Positions 10,955 through 21,117 of a stretch of DNA of 64,000 bases are shown here, piece after piece; the first letter of the stretch is position 1, and every line of letters begins with the position of its first letter. The notes below the pieces were generated by a model that was given only the letters and a program-made list of their open reading frames with translations, was not told the DNA's origin and ran no database searches. The stretch covers positions 372,001-436,000 of the forward strand of contig SMMW01000125.1 in assembly GCA_004794655.1 (NCBI GenBank), written 5' to 3'. The DNA comes from Marisa cornuarietis (taxonomy: Eukaryota > Mollusca > Gastropoda > Architaenioglossa > Ampullariidae). Made by a program: the position numbers and the translations under genes.

Positions 10955-11500
10955 ATGGAAGGCCCCTTATGGTACAGAAGAAGACATCAACCTTCGCTCG
11001 ACAATCTGCCCAATCACATCAAGGTGGGCGAAAGCAACATCACCTTCACGTCATCCGTTAGGAATCTGGGATTTATTGTCACTGATGACATGACACTCGA
11101 TAAACATGTTACAGCTGTCTGTCAGTCTGTCTATTATGATAAACATGTTACAGCTGTCTGTCAGTCTGTCTATTATGATAAACATGTTACAGCTGTCTGT
11201 CAGTCTGTCTATTATGAGCTCCGTAAGATCAACGCCATCCGTCACCTGTTCTCTATGAACGCTACCAACACTCTTGTCTGTGTGTTTGTTCTTTCTCGAC
11301 TTGACTACTGCAACTCCTTGCTGGCAGGCTGCCCTGACTACCTCATTCAGAGACTCCAGAGAGTACAGAACTCCGCTGCACGTCTGGTGCTTAGAGCCAC
11401 GAAGCGGGACCATGTCACTTCTCTCCTTCTCTACACTGGCTACCCATCCGTTCTCGCATCGAGTACAAACTGTCTGTGCTGTGTTTTAATTTCTTTGCAG
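10955..11500 (+). pseudogene. CR1/L2-type LINE reverse transcriptase relic
   Basis: The reading frame matches the C-terminal half of the RT in the LINE at 38499-39915 (NHIKVG, SSVRNLGFIV, LSRLDYCNSLLAG, RVQNSAARLVLRA). It begins 3' of the catalytic motifs, so it could never be active alone. It carries a 39-bp in-frame triplication (separate entry). After about 11500 the RT frame ends and an endonuclease fragment follows. Confidence 0.8.
11099..11215 (+). repeat. 39-bp unit in three perfect tandem copies
   Basis: The unit encodes DKHVTAVCQSVYY, once per copy. Intact relatives at 38.5 and 42.6 kb have this segment once. The three copies are identical, so the expansion is recent relative to the decay of the LINE. 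Confidence 0.9.
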
Positions 11501-11549
11501 GCTCATGAAACAACCTCACAGCCTCTACTTTTTTCTCGAAAATTCCTTT

Positions 11550-11720
11550 TGGATTACAGCAATGCACTCAGTGGACCCGCAATACTCCTCGGAGATGTTA
11601 ATGTGCACTTGGACAACAGTTCTCACCCTGACTGTCAAACTGTCAGAAATGCTGCACACCTTTCGTCTCGTCCAGTCCGTGTCACAACCAACTCACAAAA
11701 GAGATCACATCTAGGAATGG
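11550..11720 (+). pseudogene. LINE apurinic endonuclease fragment
   Basis: ILLGDVNVHLDNSSHPDCQ matches the AP-endonuclease motif GDFNVH of CR1/L2-type LINEs (compare VVVGDFNVHFDEENH at about 42.7 kb). In another frame it continues as FRLVQSVSQPTHKRDHI. It lies downstream of an RT fragment on the same strand, opposite to the normal order, so two insertions or a rearrangement are needed. Then a degenerate repeat of about 45 bp ('gacgtgtgtaataca') runs to about 11815. Confidence 0.7.
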
Positions 11721-11819
11721 GTGTAATACACATGTTAATGTCATATAGACGTGTGTAATTCAGCGTTATTGTTTATAGAGACGTGTGTAATACACTTGCT
11801 ACTGTGATAGAGACGTGCG

Positions 11820-14310
11820 GACCCCTTATCTGGTTCTCACCGGGCAGAACAAGTTAGAAGAATTAAACTTCTTACTTCTCACCTACACAATGTGCGGCTA
11901 GTGGTTGACTGTGGCCTGCGGACTACTACAGTAAAAGTAAGAAAAGAAAGTAACTGTAGTGACAACGTTCTTAGCAAGACGGCATACATTGTGATAATAA
12001 TAATAATAATACAGTCACTGCATGTAGGGGCACCACCTATGAACGCGAGCAGCCCCTGATGAAAACTAGGACTGATCTGCTCGCGTGGTCAGTAGAAAAG
12101 CCAGTCTACTTGTCAGGCTGCACCACTCACACTGACGGCTAGTGGTAAATTGACGGTACACAAAGCCACTAGACGATGTCAAAGGAAACACAATTTCAGT
12201 TGATTCCTTATCAGCGGTTGTTCATGTTCCGGGTTGAAGTGTTTCTTGAGGTTCACGTTGCAGCCTCTGATCTTTCGGCGAAAGTTAAATTGACCGGGAA
12301 AAGGACAAATGGCAACAACAGCTGCACATAAACTATGGTGACTCATGCTGAAACTAAACTACCCCGTGTTGGAAGGAACTTATATGATGTTATCTCTCAC
12401 ACTTTTCAACTTGCGGTCAATGTAAATACTTGATGGACTGCTCGTTACTAACAGCAAAAAGATTTGAGACTGTGTAGACTTCACATTGACCTGATTTGTT
12501 TGATTAGAAATGAGAGTGGCAGTCTCTTACAACAACGGCATTAAAACAAACTTACACAATTCAATCAACAGTTTCACACACGTCTATCTGCCAGTTAAGT
12601 TAGTAAGTTAAGTCTCACTTCTATGACGAAGACGATGGACGAACAGACATTTTTCCATCGCTAGAGGAAGCCGAGTGGGAAACATGTTTGTACACAACAC
12701 ACGTACATTTCTTTACACGGCCTGCTCCACATGTGGAACTGTATGAGTACATCACTGATATCACTAGTGATACTTAACTTATATTTATAGAACCGCTGCC
12801 TGATATAAAGCATTTAAACTGACAATATTGCGCACAAAATACTGACCATATTAACCTCCACTGACAATATAACACAAAATACTGATCATAGTTTACACGT
12901 ACCTGATCTTTGGTGACTTTACATCAATCATGTGACTAGGATCCGCTGTCGGAGCAGTGTGATGTGTTCTCCCTAAAAAGACTGTTCACAATATTTGTCT
13001 GTCGGTGTTCAAAAACGATAAAATCGATCTCCATGTGTGCCCAACAGCTCTTGTAGGCTGAGTTAAGGCCAGCGGTGACATGCGCACTTATACAGGTTGA
13101 TAGGGTGCTAGGATATTTACTTTGTCCTTATCTCGTTAACGACGTTTTTACTCGACAAGTGTGGATAGAGTGATGACCTATTTCACGTCTGTTGTACAAA
13201 ACCAGTCACACCCTTAGTCTTAACATGAGTTCGTCCATATTTGTCCTGCCACTGATTTGTTTATTTGTGTAGCGGGTGTTTGTGACAGTGACAGCGAGTA
13301 TCGCTAGTAGCGACTTGCTTTTCTTCATTTTGATCTTTCTCCTCCTTCTCACCCTGTTCACGTGGTCAGTGGCTGTCGCGAGTGACCCTGTAGCAGATCA
13401 CGTAGAGCTCAACTGTTAGTACAAACAGCGGGTGACAGTGTTGACTCCTTGTTTTCGGGTAGACAGGTCTTCCCTAGGGTCTGTAGCTCTGTAGCTGTAG
13501 AGTACCTGGCTCATCTCCAAACCCCTACAGACCGGCTCTGACTTTTTCCGGGCTGTGGTCTGGTCGTCCCCAGGGTACGTCTCCGTGGCCGCTGACAGCA
13601 CACGATGAAACTCCCTTGCGTAGCACCTGCTAGCTTGTCCCGCCTCGCTTTCTTCATGAACACGTCAACTTTCCAGTGGCTCGGCACACATTTTTCAGCT
13701 GACAAACGAGTCTACAGCTCTGCTTCCCGGTGATCTCACACCACTTCTAGCGCTTTTAGGTACTCGCTCGGTGATCAAGCAGAAACCAACAGCGCATCCT
13801 CCCCCTGACTGTTCGTGATCCCCACAATGGCCAAGCTTGAGACGGGGTGAGCTTGACACGGCACGCACGTGAGACTTAACAAACTTGATGGCCTAAATTT
13901 TCGATGTAAGGGGGGTGGGGTATTACATTGGTGCCTTCATCTCTCCTCTATACTCTGACAGTGACAAGAATCAATAACACTAAAGTGATCAGCCTCTTCA
14001 GATATGTTTTACTTATTTATATTGCCATCATTCAAGGTGAACTTTTTCAACTTTGTTACTCAAATTAAATGAATAAAATTGTTGTATTACTCAGTACCTT
14101 AGTGTCAAAAGGTTGGTGACCCTTGCTCTATGCTATTAACAGATTTCATGTCAGTCTCGAGTCTTGCCCCAGCTGTTTTTGGGTCTTGGTCTTTCTTTGC
14201 CTTAGGTTTTGTTATTATGCCTGTCGCCAGTATTTTTATGCAAATTTTTTAAGCGTTGCTCAGTGTTATGTGGTGACCTTAGAATGGAAGTAAAAGTCGA
14301 CCTAATTAAG
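11820..14310. other. Unassigned intergenic DNA
   Basis: No gene or element recognised. A short degenerate repeat at 12790-12890 ('actgacaatat', 'acaaaatactga') occurs about three times. A small (ATA)n run lies at about 11995-12010. Antisense ORFs at 13416-13705 have no domain. Confidence 0.4.
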
Positions 14311-15620
14311 GTCTAGGGTGCCTTGTTGACAAGCCAGAAACCCCTCATGTAAGAAAGGGGGCGTATGTGCCAGCGTAGAGGTGTTGTTTGGGGCAGACTG
14401 CCTTACATGTTTACCAGCTGGATGGCAGAGGTATCAATGACGTCTATGGAGAGAGTGACACGTTCGGGGTCTCACACACCTGTCTGTCGGTCAGGAGTCG
14501 AAACGACTTAAGCAAAAATCACACAGTCTGCTGCCATTGTCAGTTATATACCCTGTACCTTCCTTTCCCATGGTTCTATCTCGTCCTTCGTTCTTGATGC
14601 CTTCTCTAACATCGAAATTTCCCTGTACTATTATTACATCGTGGGTAATGATGTTTTCTATTGCTGCTTGTAAGTTGTTGTAGAAATCTACTTTGTCCTC
14701 TTCTTCTGCTTCATCTGTGGGTGCATTGCAGGTCAGGATGGAAAGCTTGATGAATTTGAATATGTGTGGCATACAGCAGGCGTTTGATGATTGGCTTCCA
14801 TTCTAATAGGGAGTTCTTGTGTTGTTTTGAGATAATCATTGCAAACCCTTCTTTGTGTTGGTCGTTGTTCCTTCCAGATCATAAAAGAGTGTCACCATTT
14901 GCAAAAGTTCTCTTTCCTTCTCATTCCTAAAGTACTTCTGTAATTCCAAGATCAAGTCAGTATAGGTGCATTTCGTGGAGAGCCTGTGCTAACTTACCTT
15001 TTTGGTTCAGTGTTCTCACATTCCAGCAACCAATAGTAATGAGGCTTTGGTGTGAAAGCCTGTCGGCTGTCAGGCTGGGGACGTCCTTGCAGCTTTGGTC
15101 CCAGCCATAATAACATAATAACCAGGTGACCTGGTCTGCCACTCTACTGTCACTGTTTGATGTGTTGTCTCTATTTTCAGTTTCCGTTACAGGAATGAAT
15201 TGTTAGTCCATCGCCCATCGCCTGTAACCTGGAGGATCGCTGAACAACACTTAGTCTAATCTCTACTCCTTGATCTGTCCGACATAGGTGACTCCGTCAA
15301 GAAGGGTCATCGAGATATGTGATCTGTGGTGGTGCAGCAGAAGAGAGGGGGTTCTTCTCTAGAGGTCACTTTATTGTATTTATGTATTTGGAGTTTTTCT
15401 GTTAAATCTTTAAATTACACATCCTTGAGTCTTGTGTTCGGGGAACAGCAGGGGTGGGGTGAAAACGGAGTGTTAATTTGTGATTATCGTACATTTGGTT
15501 CCCTGCAAACTTATGTTGACATGGGTAGCAGGTTAAACCCTGACTATCGCTCACGGGCCCGCTTCCCCAGGGCCAGTATTCGCGTAAAACTAGAGGTCAG
15601 CAGCTGGCATGTTGGCCGTT
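14310..15620 (+). mobile_element. Degenerate LTR of the Gypsy family in the gene B intron, split by a LINE relic
   Basis: 14310-14400 matches the early part of the LTR at 58120-58320 (words such as 'gacaagcc' and 'gggggcgtatgt', then 'ggggcagac'). 15310-15610 matches its end at 59200-59460 (words 'gtgttcggggaa', 'agcaggggtggggt', 'ggccagtattc'). About 900 bp of LINE endonuclease sequence lies between. No internal region is next to it, so it is a solo LTR or a remnant. Confidence 0.6.
14490..15142 (-). pseudogene. LINE endonuclease relic inside the old LTR
   Basis: Minus strand: 15142-14957 encodes ITIGCWNVRTLNQKGKLAQAL, the N-terminal strand of LINE AP-endonucleases (truncated here to IGCWNVRTLNQ for reference). 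14772-14491 encodes NAPTDEAEEEDKVDFYNNLQ, VIIVQGNFD (GDFN motif, Asp lost) and NGSRLCDFC. The two parts are in different frames and the second catalytic Asp is changed, so it is dead. The RT is absent. Confidence 0.75.
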
Positions 15621-15719
15621 TGTGTATATGTAACACTTGCACTTCTGACCGAAGTCAGGGTTACAGCCGCTATTTTTCTCGGTGGAGGTCTCAGCAATGG
15701 CATTAAATCCTAGCAACGT

Positions 15720-16189
15720 GTGAAGAACGATTTCCTCATAGCTCTTCTGTGCAAGATCAGTCTGGCAGAGATACTTAACACTGAAGGGGGACTAAGCCAC
15801 TGCCACTGCTTCCTTAAGCAGAATGCCTTTACCCGCTAGTGCCTTCCAATGTGACTTATTGTCGTGGCGGGGTGAGACCGTAGTATGATGAGGCTAAACG
15901 AGCTTAGGCAAGTCGTGACTACGCGAGCAGAATCAGATATATAGACACACACAGTCTAGTACATTTTCACTTTCGGGATTTTCCGTTATGATTGTCGTTA
16001 TGATGAGAGCCGTGTTGACGAAGCGAGACCCGCTCCCCTACCTGCTTACCTACAATATATAAACAGCAAATTGTTTGCTTTCCTCTATGTTCCTCTTTTA
16101 TAACTTATTCCAGTCACATAACTCTCTATTGAGTAGACAGAGGAGTAATTTGTTATACACACAAACAAAGAAACATGTTTGTCTTTCGT
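15720..16189. other. Unassigned DNA
   Basis: No gene or repeat recognised between the old LTR and the SINE. Confidence 0.35.
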
Positions 16190-16341
16190 TGTCTTACCTT
16201 CCCCAACCCTCTATTGGGTCAAGTCAATACTCCGGACAGCTGGTCGACTGGGGGAAAGCTTGCTGCGCCACACGGGTATCGAACCTGAGCGCCTCTCAGT
16301 TCAGACGCCAGCGCTCTAAGCACGGTGCTTCCCCAACTAGT
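16190..16341 (-). mobile_element. tRNA-derived SINE
   Basis: On the minus strand, a tRNA-like head at about 16337-16262 has an A-box-like 'ttagagcgctggc' and a perfect B box GGTTCGATACC. A body of about 70 bp follows. The acceptor stem is not a clean tRNA fold and no CCA or intron pattern is seen, so this is a SINE head rather than a tRNA gene. The 3' end is uncertain. Confidence 0.65.
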
Positions 16342-16349
16342 GGAAAGAA

Positions 16350-16625
16350 ATGCTGATTACTACAGAGTTTATCTGTATAGGGTGCATAGTGTATCAAATG
16401 ATTACAAGCTACATTGTTTATCTGTAAAGAGACACACTGTATCAAATACCAACAAGTTACTTATTTTATCTGTAAATTTACATATTGTATCAAATAACTA
16501 CAAGGTACATCTAGTTATCTGTATAGTATACATATTATATTAAACAAATATAAGCTAAAAGTTTATCTGTAGGTAGGCATAGTCGGTAGACATAGTGTAT
16601 CACATAACTACTTGTTATATGCTAT
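16350..16625. repeat. Minisatellite, period about 55-60 bp, four to five copies
   Basis: 'tttatctgta' and 'tatcaaata(a/c)' alternate four to five times with drift. Non-coding. Confidence 0.7.
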
Positions 16626-16714
16626 TAAGTCTATAATATCAGAAACTTGATGAAATTAAAAGGATTTGAAGGGTGTTGGAAACAAGAAAACTTGAGAGGA
16701 TGCGGGAGTGATTG

Positions 16715-16717
<3 letters not shown>

Positions 16718-16769
<52 letters not shown>
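16718..16769. repeat. (GT)n microsatellite
   Basis: About 26 GT dinucleotides with no interruption. Confidence 0.95.
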
Positions 16770-16770
<1 letters not shown>

Positions 16771-17099
16771 GTGTGAGTGTCTCATAACGATTGTTTCTTT
16801 CTTTGATACAAAGGTGTCATTGAGAGGCTCCACTAATACAAATTGTAAAAGTTGGGCTTTCGGACCAGGTTGGTCGGACATGTCAGTCGTTTTCTTTGTT
16901 ATAATGGCGTCCTTGAGAGACTCAAAGGTGGAGCTTAGGCCAGGATTTTTAGCTGCTGCTGTTCTTTGTTTGGAGAAGGTTGTGTTCACTCATGCTAGAG
17001 GTCCCGGTGTGTGTGTGTGACATGAACTAGATTGATGCGTGTTCTCGTACGCAAATATGATTATAAGGAATGAAATGAAAAAGGATGGTCAGTGGGCAT

Positions 17100-17255
17100 T
17101 ATTCTACATTGTGATATACCCATTGTTGCTATACATTGCGATACATTACGATATACCCATTATTGTCATACATTGTGATACACCCAATACTGTTATAGAC
17201 CGCTATACATTGTGGTATAGCCATTATTGTTATACATTGTGATATACCCATTATT
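17100..17255. repeat. Minisatellite around 'tacattgtgatatacccatt'
   Basis: The unit recurs about five times with period 30-40 bp. It gives a false 67-aa ORF. Confidence 0.75.
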
Positions 17256-17259
17256 TCTC

Positions 17260-19075
17260 AGTACTGCTGATTATTGCTTATGACTTCTAACACAACCTGT
17301 CTCTGTCTCCCCAGGCCACGTAGTGTTTGTTGTTGTTGGTGATGTGATCGCTATGTTGAAGTAATCTTCACAACTTCAGAAGTAAATAATACGTACTCAC
17401 GACTTGTCTTGAAGTTAATGTATTATTTGGTAAAACCTCACATCTTTCTCTCACTTTGGCAGTGGAATATTTCATTTATTGTTCTTGCTCTTGTCATGAC
17501 GAGAAAGGGCAAGATGGCGGAGCTGTATCCTCGTCCTTGTAAATGTGTTCCTCAATGGCCTTCTACTTTATCGGGGTTTTCCGAAGCACGAAATAATAGT
17601 TCAACGTTGATAAGTCAACATATTGAATCTGCAGTGGGCAGGAATGTGAAAAAGTCCATTGTTATGTTGAAGCAGATATAAGAAATAAATGAAAAATGTT
17701 AAAGATCAACACCGGGGTTTGTTGGATAATAGGTGTGACCGTTGGGTGCAGGAAATAGTATTTGCTACCTTTCTACAGGCTTAGGCCCGAATTATAGTAG
17801 GTTGAAACAATCAATGATCTGTAAGTCTTCTTTATTCGGGAAAGGAATGTAGATTTGGATTTAGAGAACCACGTACGAACTACTCCATTTTCAATCGATA
17901 TGTTAAACTTAAAAAAGGCTCGTAAGGATTGATGTGAGCGAGTGTGACTTGCTCTTATACTGGGAGTAAACATCATCAAGACTAAGCGACTCATCGGTGC
18001 TATTAGGCGGACGCCATCGTATTTTTTACACTTTAAAACCTGTTTTCATAACATTCTTTCAGTAAAAAATATCTGGTCGATCCATATTCTGTGGAAAACT
18101 ACATAAGACTTATAAATGAACACAACTTATTTAACATCACTATACTCTCATAATACTTGTAATAGCTATGTCCGCTATAGTTGCTAACAGGCAGTGATGC
18201 TGACTCAAAAGGGGCGCCCCGGTCGCGGAATTCTTTTTCCCACTCTGTTAGCGGCGTTAAGTACGGAGATACGAGAAACTTTTTAGCATACATTTTATGG
18301 AAACGTTACTATAAGTGCGAGATTCATTCAGCCTCTTCCCTTTTACAATTGTTTCACACTGTGTATCACGTGATATTCATCGGTTTTTGTTTTTTTGTTT
18401 TTGTTTTTTGTTTGTTTTTTGCTTACTGTTTACATAAGGGGGTTTTGATCAGCTTCTTTAATAATGAAGGTTAATTTGGTCTTAATCCCGTCGTTTATCA
18501 GTAAAACTCGACCTTAGCTACTCGAGGACACGTACGATTGAGCGATTCAAGACAATCACCAACCAGTTACAATAAAATGCTAAACTGTGCATGCATAAAG
18601 GGGTGAGAAAAGACCCATACTTCACCTTTGTTTTCTTCAAGATCACCACTGAATGATTCAGAAAAATAATAGCCACTTTCTAGATATATTTGATGTTTAC
18701 TTCTCACAAAGAATACACTTTGTAAATTATTGCTGTCTATTCCTAACAAGGATATTCAAAGCCACAGATAAATGCAATGCTAAATATGTAGTTGTAAAAT
18801 TAACTTTTTTCCATTTGTTATTGCTTTTTAAAAGTCAATATACATGATTTTAATTAACTCATTCTTGACACCAGGCTCTTTCCTCCTCAATGCACTTTTT
18901 CTGTTTCACAGGTCCTTTCACCTTTATTCCTTTTTGTCAAAACGCTTGTCGCCTTCACTACCGTTTTTTTCTATTCTACCCTCTGGCTTTTGATCCTTTC
19001 CCATTTCTTCAATGATTCCCAAATATCTCTTTCTTTTATATTTTCTGCTTTCTCAGCGGCCTTCTTTAGGCCTTC
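17260..19075. other. Unassigned intergenic DNA
   Basis: No supported gene. ORFs of 60-97 aa on both strands lack motifs and splice partners. Confidence 0.35.
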
Positions 19076-19262
19076 TTTAGGTCTTCAGAAAAATTGCAGC
19101 ATTGCAGATCATATGGTCAGATACCTCGTCAAATTCTCTGATGACACAGCACTGCTGTCTCTCCTTAGCGGGCCAGCAGATACTCACGGTGTAGCTCTTC
19201 AGACTCTGTATAATAGGCAGACATTTCTGAAATTGTCTGCAATTCTTCGTGATGACACGCAT
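19076..19262 (+). pseudogene. LINE RT catalytic-motif relic, plus strand
   Basis: Reads VRYLVKFSDDTALLSLLSG, the FADD box of a non-LTR reverse transcriptase with Ala to Ser, followed by decayed sequence. It is in opposite orientation to the RT relic directly to its right and differs in sequence, so it is a separate insertion. Confidence 0.6.
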
Positions 19263-19349
19263 GTCCTGTCGAGAGAATCTGTCTAGCTCCCATCGGGCCG
19301 CCGATTCTGTATACCTGCATGCAGGACTAACAGACTAAGCTGTCCTTCA

Positions 19350-20034
19350 ATAAATGTGTTTACCTTCAGCAGACAACGAATCGGCTATTTCATTCATGAT
19401 AATAGAGAAAGGAGTTGGGCAGCTACACACCCCTTTGGGAGGCCGCGGGGACAGTGGAAAGACTCAGCGAGTTCAGTTTTCTGTCCATATGCGAGCCTTT
19501 AGGGAGTCATATATCGCTATCACTGCTCTGATAAAATGTCCGGATTTAATTAATGCTCTAAGAAAAGTTTCGTTTTGGACTGAGTCGTAGGCCATCTTTA
19601 AATCCACAAATCATGTGTAAAGTTTAGCGGGCTTAGGTATGTCTGGACCATAGCATATAACGAGAACATGTGATCAGTTGTAGAGTATCGCTTTCTAATC
19701 CCTGCTTGTGATTCTGGGGTAATCTTGTTTTCTTCCAGCTAGTCATCCAACCTAGTGTTCAGGATGGGCGTATAACATTAACCAATCACACTCAGTAGCG
19801 AGATTCCTCTATAGTTACTGGGGGACTCTCGATCTTCCTTTGTGAAAGCTGGAACAAAAAGAGCTTATTTCCACAGGTAGGAACATTTTCCATTTACAAA
19901 AAATATTATTGAATTATTTAATCAGAAAGCCCAGTACGTGTTCTTTGGCGACTAATTTCTGCCAAAATGTTATCTACACCACATGCCTTCCAAGATCTCA
20001 GGGCCCTGATTACTGAGCGCACATGGTCTTCGCT
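19350..20034 (-). pseudogene. LINE RT relic, minus strand
   Basis: Across several frames the minus strand gives, in the usual RT order, RALRSWKACGVDNILAEI, then FVPAFTKEDRESPSNYRGIS, ITPESQAGIRKRYSTTDHMF, KMAYDSVQNETFLRAL and RGLPKGCVAAQLL. These correspond to RT boxes 0 to 4 of a non-LTR element. Stops and frameshifts are frequent. The clade differs from the CR1/L2-type copies elsewhere in the window. Confidence 0.75.
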
Positions 20035-20167
20035 AACAGAAATGGGCGAAGCTACAGTAATGTGGGAGAATAGTCTCATATTGTAACTGCTTTTTTAAGA
20101 CAACTTCTCTCTGTACATAAGAGAACTCGTGATCTAAGTTTTCTAGATAAATCCGTTTAACAGCCAC
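20035..20167 (-). pseudogene. Isolated protein-kinase-like exon fragment (STRAD-like)
   Basis: After an AG acceptor ('gactgcag') the minus strand reads VAVKRIYLENLDHEFSY, then REVVLKKQLQ and ILPHYCSF. This is the N-lobe pattern of a STE20/STRAD-type kinase: the beta3 VAVK lysine, the alphaC glutamate, then 'hxNIlpyycSF'. The frame then stops where the LINE relic begins. No other kinase exon was found nearby, so it is probably an orphan exon or pseudogene fragment. Recognition is by eye on 44 residues only. Confidence 0.35.
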
Positions 20168-20169
20168 CT

Positions 20170-21117
20170 GCAGTCTGAATAGATGAGGAAGGTACACTGT
20201 TAATATGAAAAAACCTCTAGACCTGAAAAGTTCAGCAAAAAAGTTTAATGCATTACTTTTTAACGAGTTCTGCAGCCAGCCGAGCTGCTCCCCTCTCAGA
20301 GGCCGTGGTTTCAAATACTAGTCAGTTCAATATTAGTGTGGCACAACAAATTTCTGCCGGATTTCTGAACTAATTTCAAGGATGGGATTCGGAAGCGAAA
20401 TAAAGGAGGTGTTTTACAATATTTCCTTGTTCGTGTCATAGTTTACCCTAAGTTTTGAGAAAAGTCCTTTTTTTGCGTTAGTGAGAGGTTGATGGGGTAG
20501 TGTACACACACTGTGTTGAATTGCTTGCTCTTGATGATGGATGTTCTCTTGGGTGAATGGGCTGCCCTGTGTCTGTGGCGTTTTTATTGTAATGCAAAAT
20601 ATTTTATTTGTCATGTTTATTGTTTATGTTTTTCGTGTATCTGTGCATTATGGAATATAGTGAAACAAGAAAGTGTATGCAAGCAAAAACAACATCACTG
20701 TTGCGCTTGTCATTCACTACATCCTATTGTAACAACACAGCAGCCACTTATCTATAAATCTTCCTGTTTCCTTTTAGTTATGTCGAAATGTGTCATTTAA
20801 TGAGTTTCTGTGTATGTAACAGTAACAAAAGACTCAACTCTTTCATTAAAATCATAGATGTTTAAAACAAATTGCCCAACAAAGATTAATAGTCGCTCAT
20901 AAAATTTCATTAGTTGAGCATAGATTAATTCTAAACTTCATATGTTCAGTCCTTTGGATTTTATTAAGCGCCTTTGTCATTTAACATTTTTCTTGTACAG
21001 TAAGATTGGATTTGTGCACATAGTAGTCGATCTTACATTTTATCTTTGCAATTTAACATTTAATAACAGGTCACAAGTGAACGAAGAGCTGGGTGTTCTG
21101 GGTGTGGTTAGCAAATC
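20170..21117. other. Unassigned DNA
   Basis: Nothing recognised; short ORFs only. Confidence 0.35.

Noticed and set aside
16262..16337. Functional tRNA gene on the minus strand
   Set aside because: B box is good but the stems do not pair cleanly and SINE body sequence follows.
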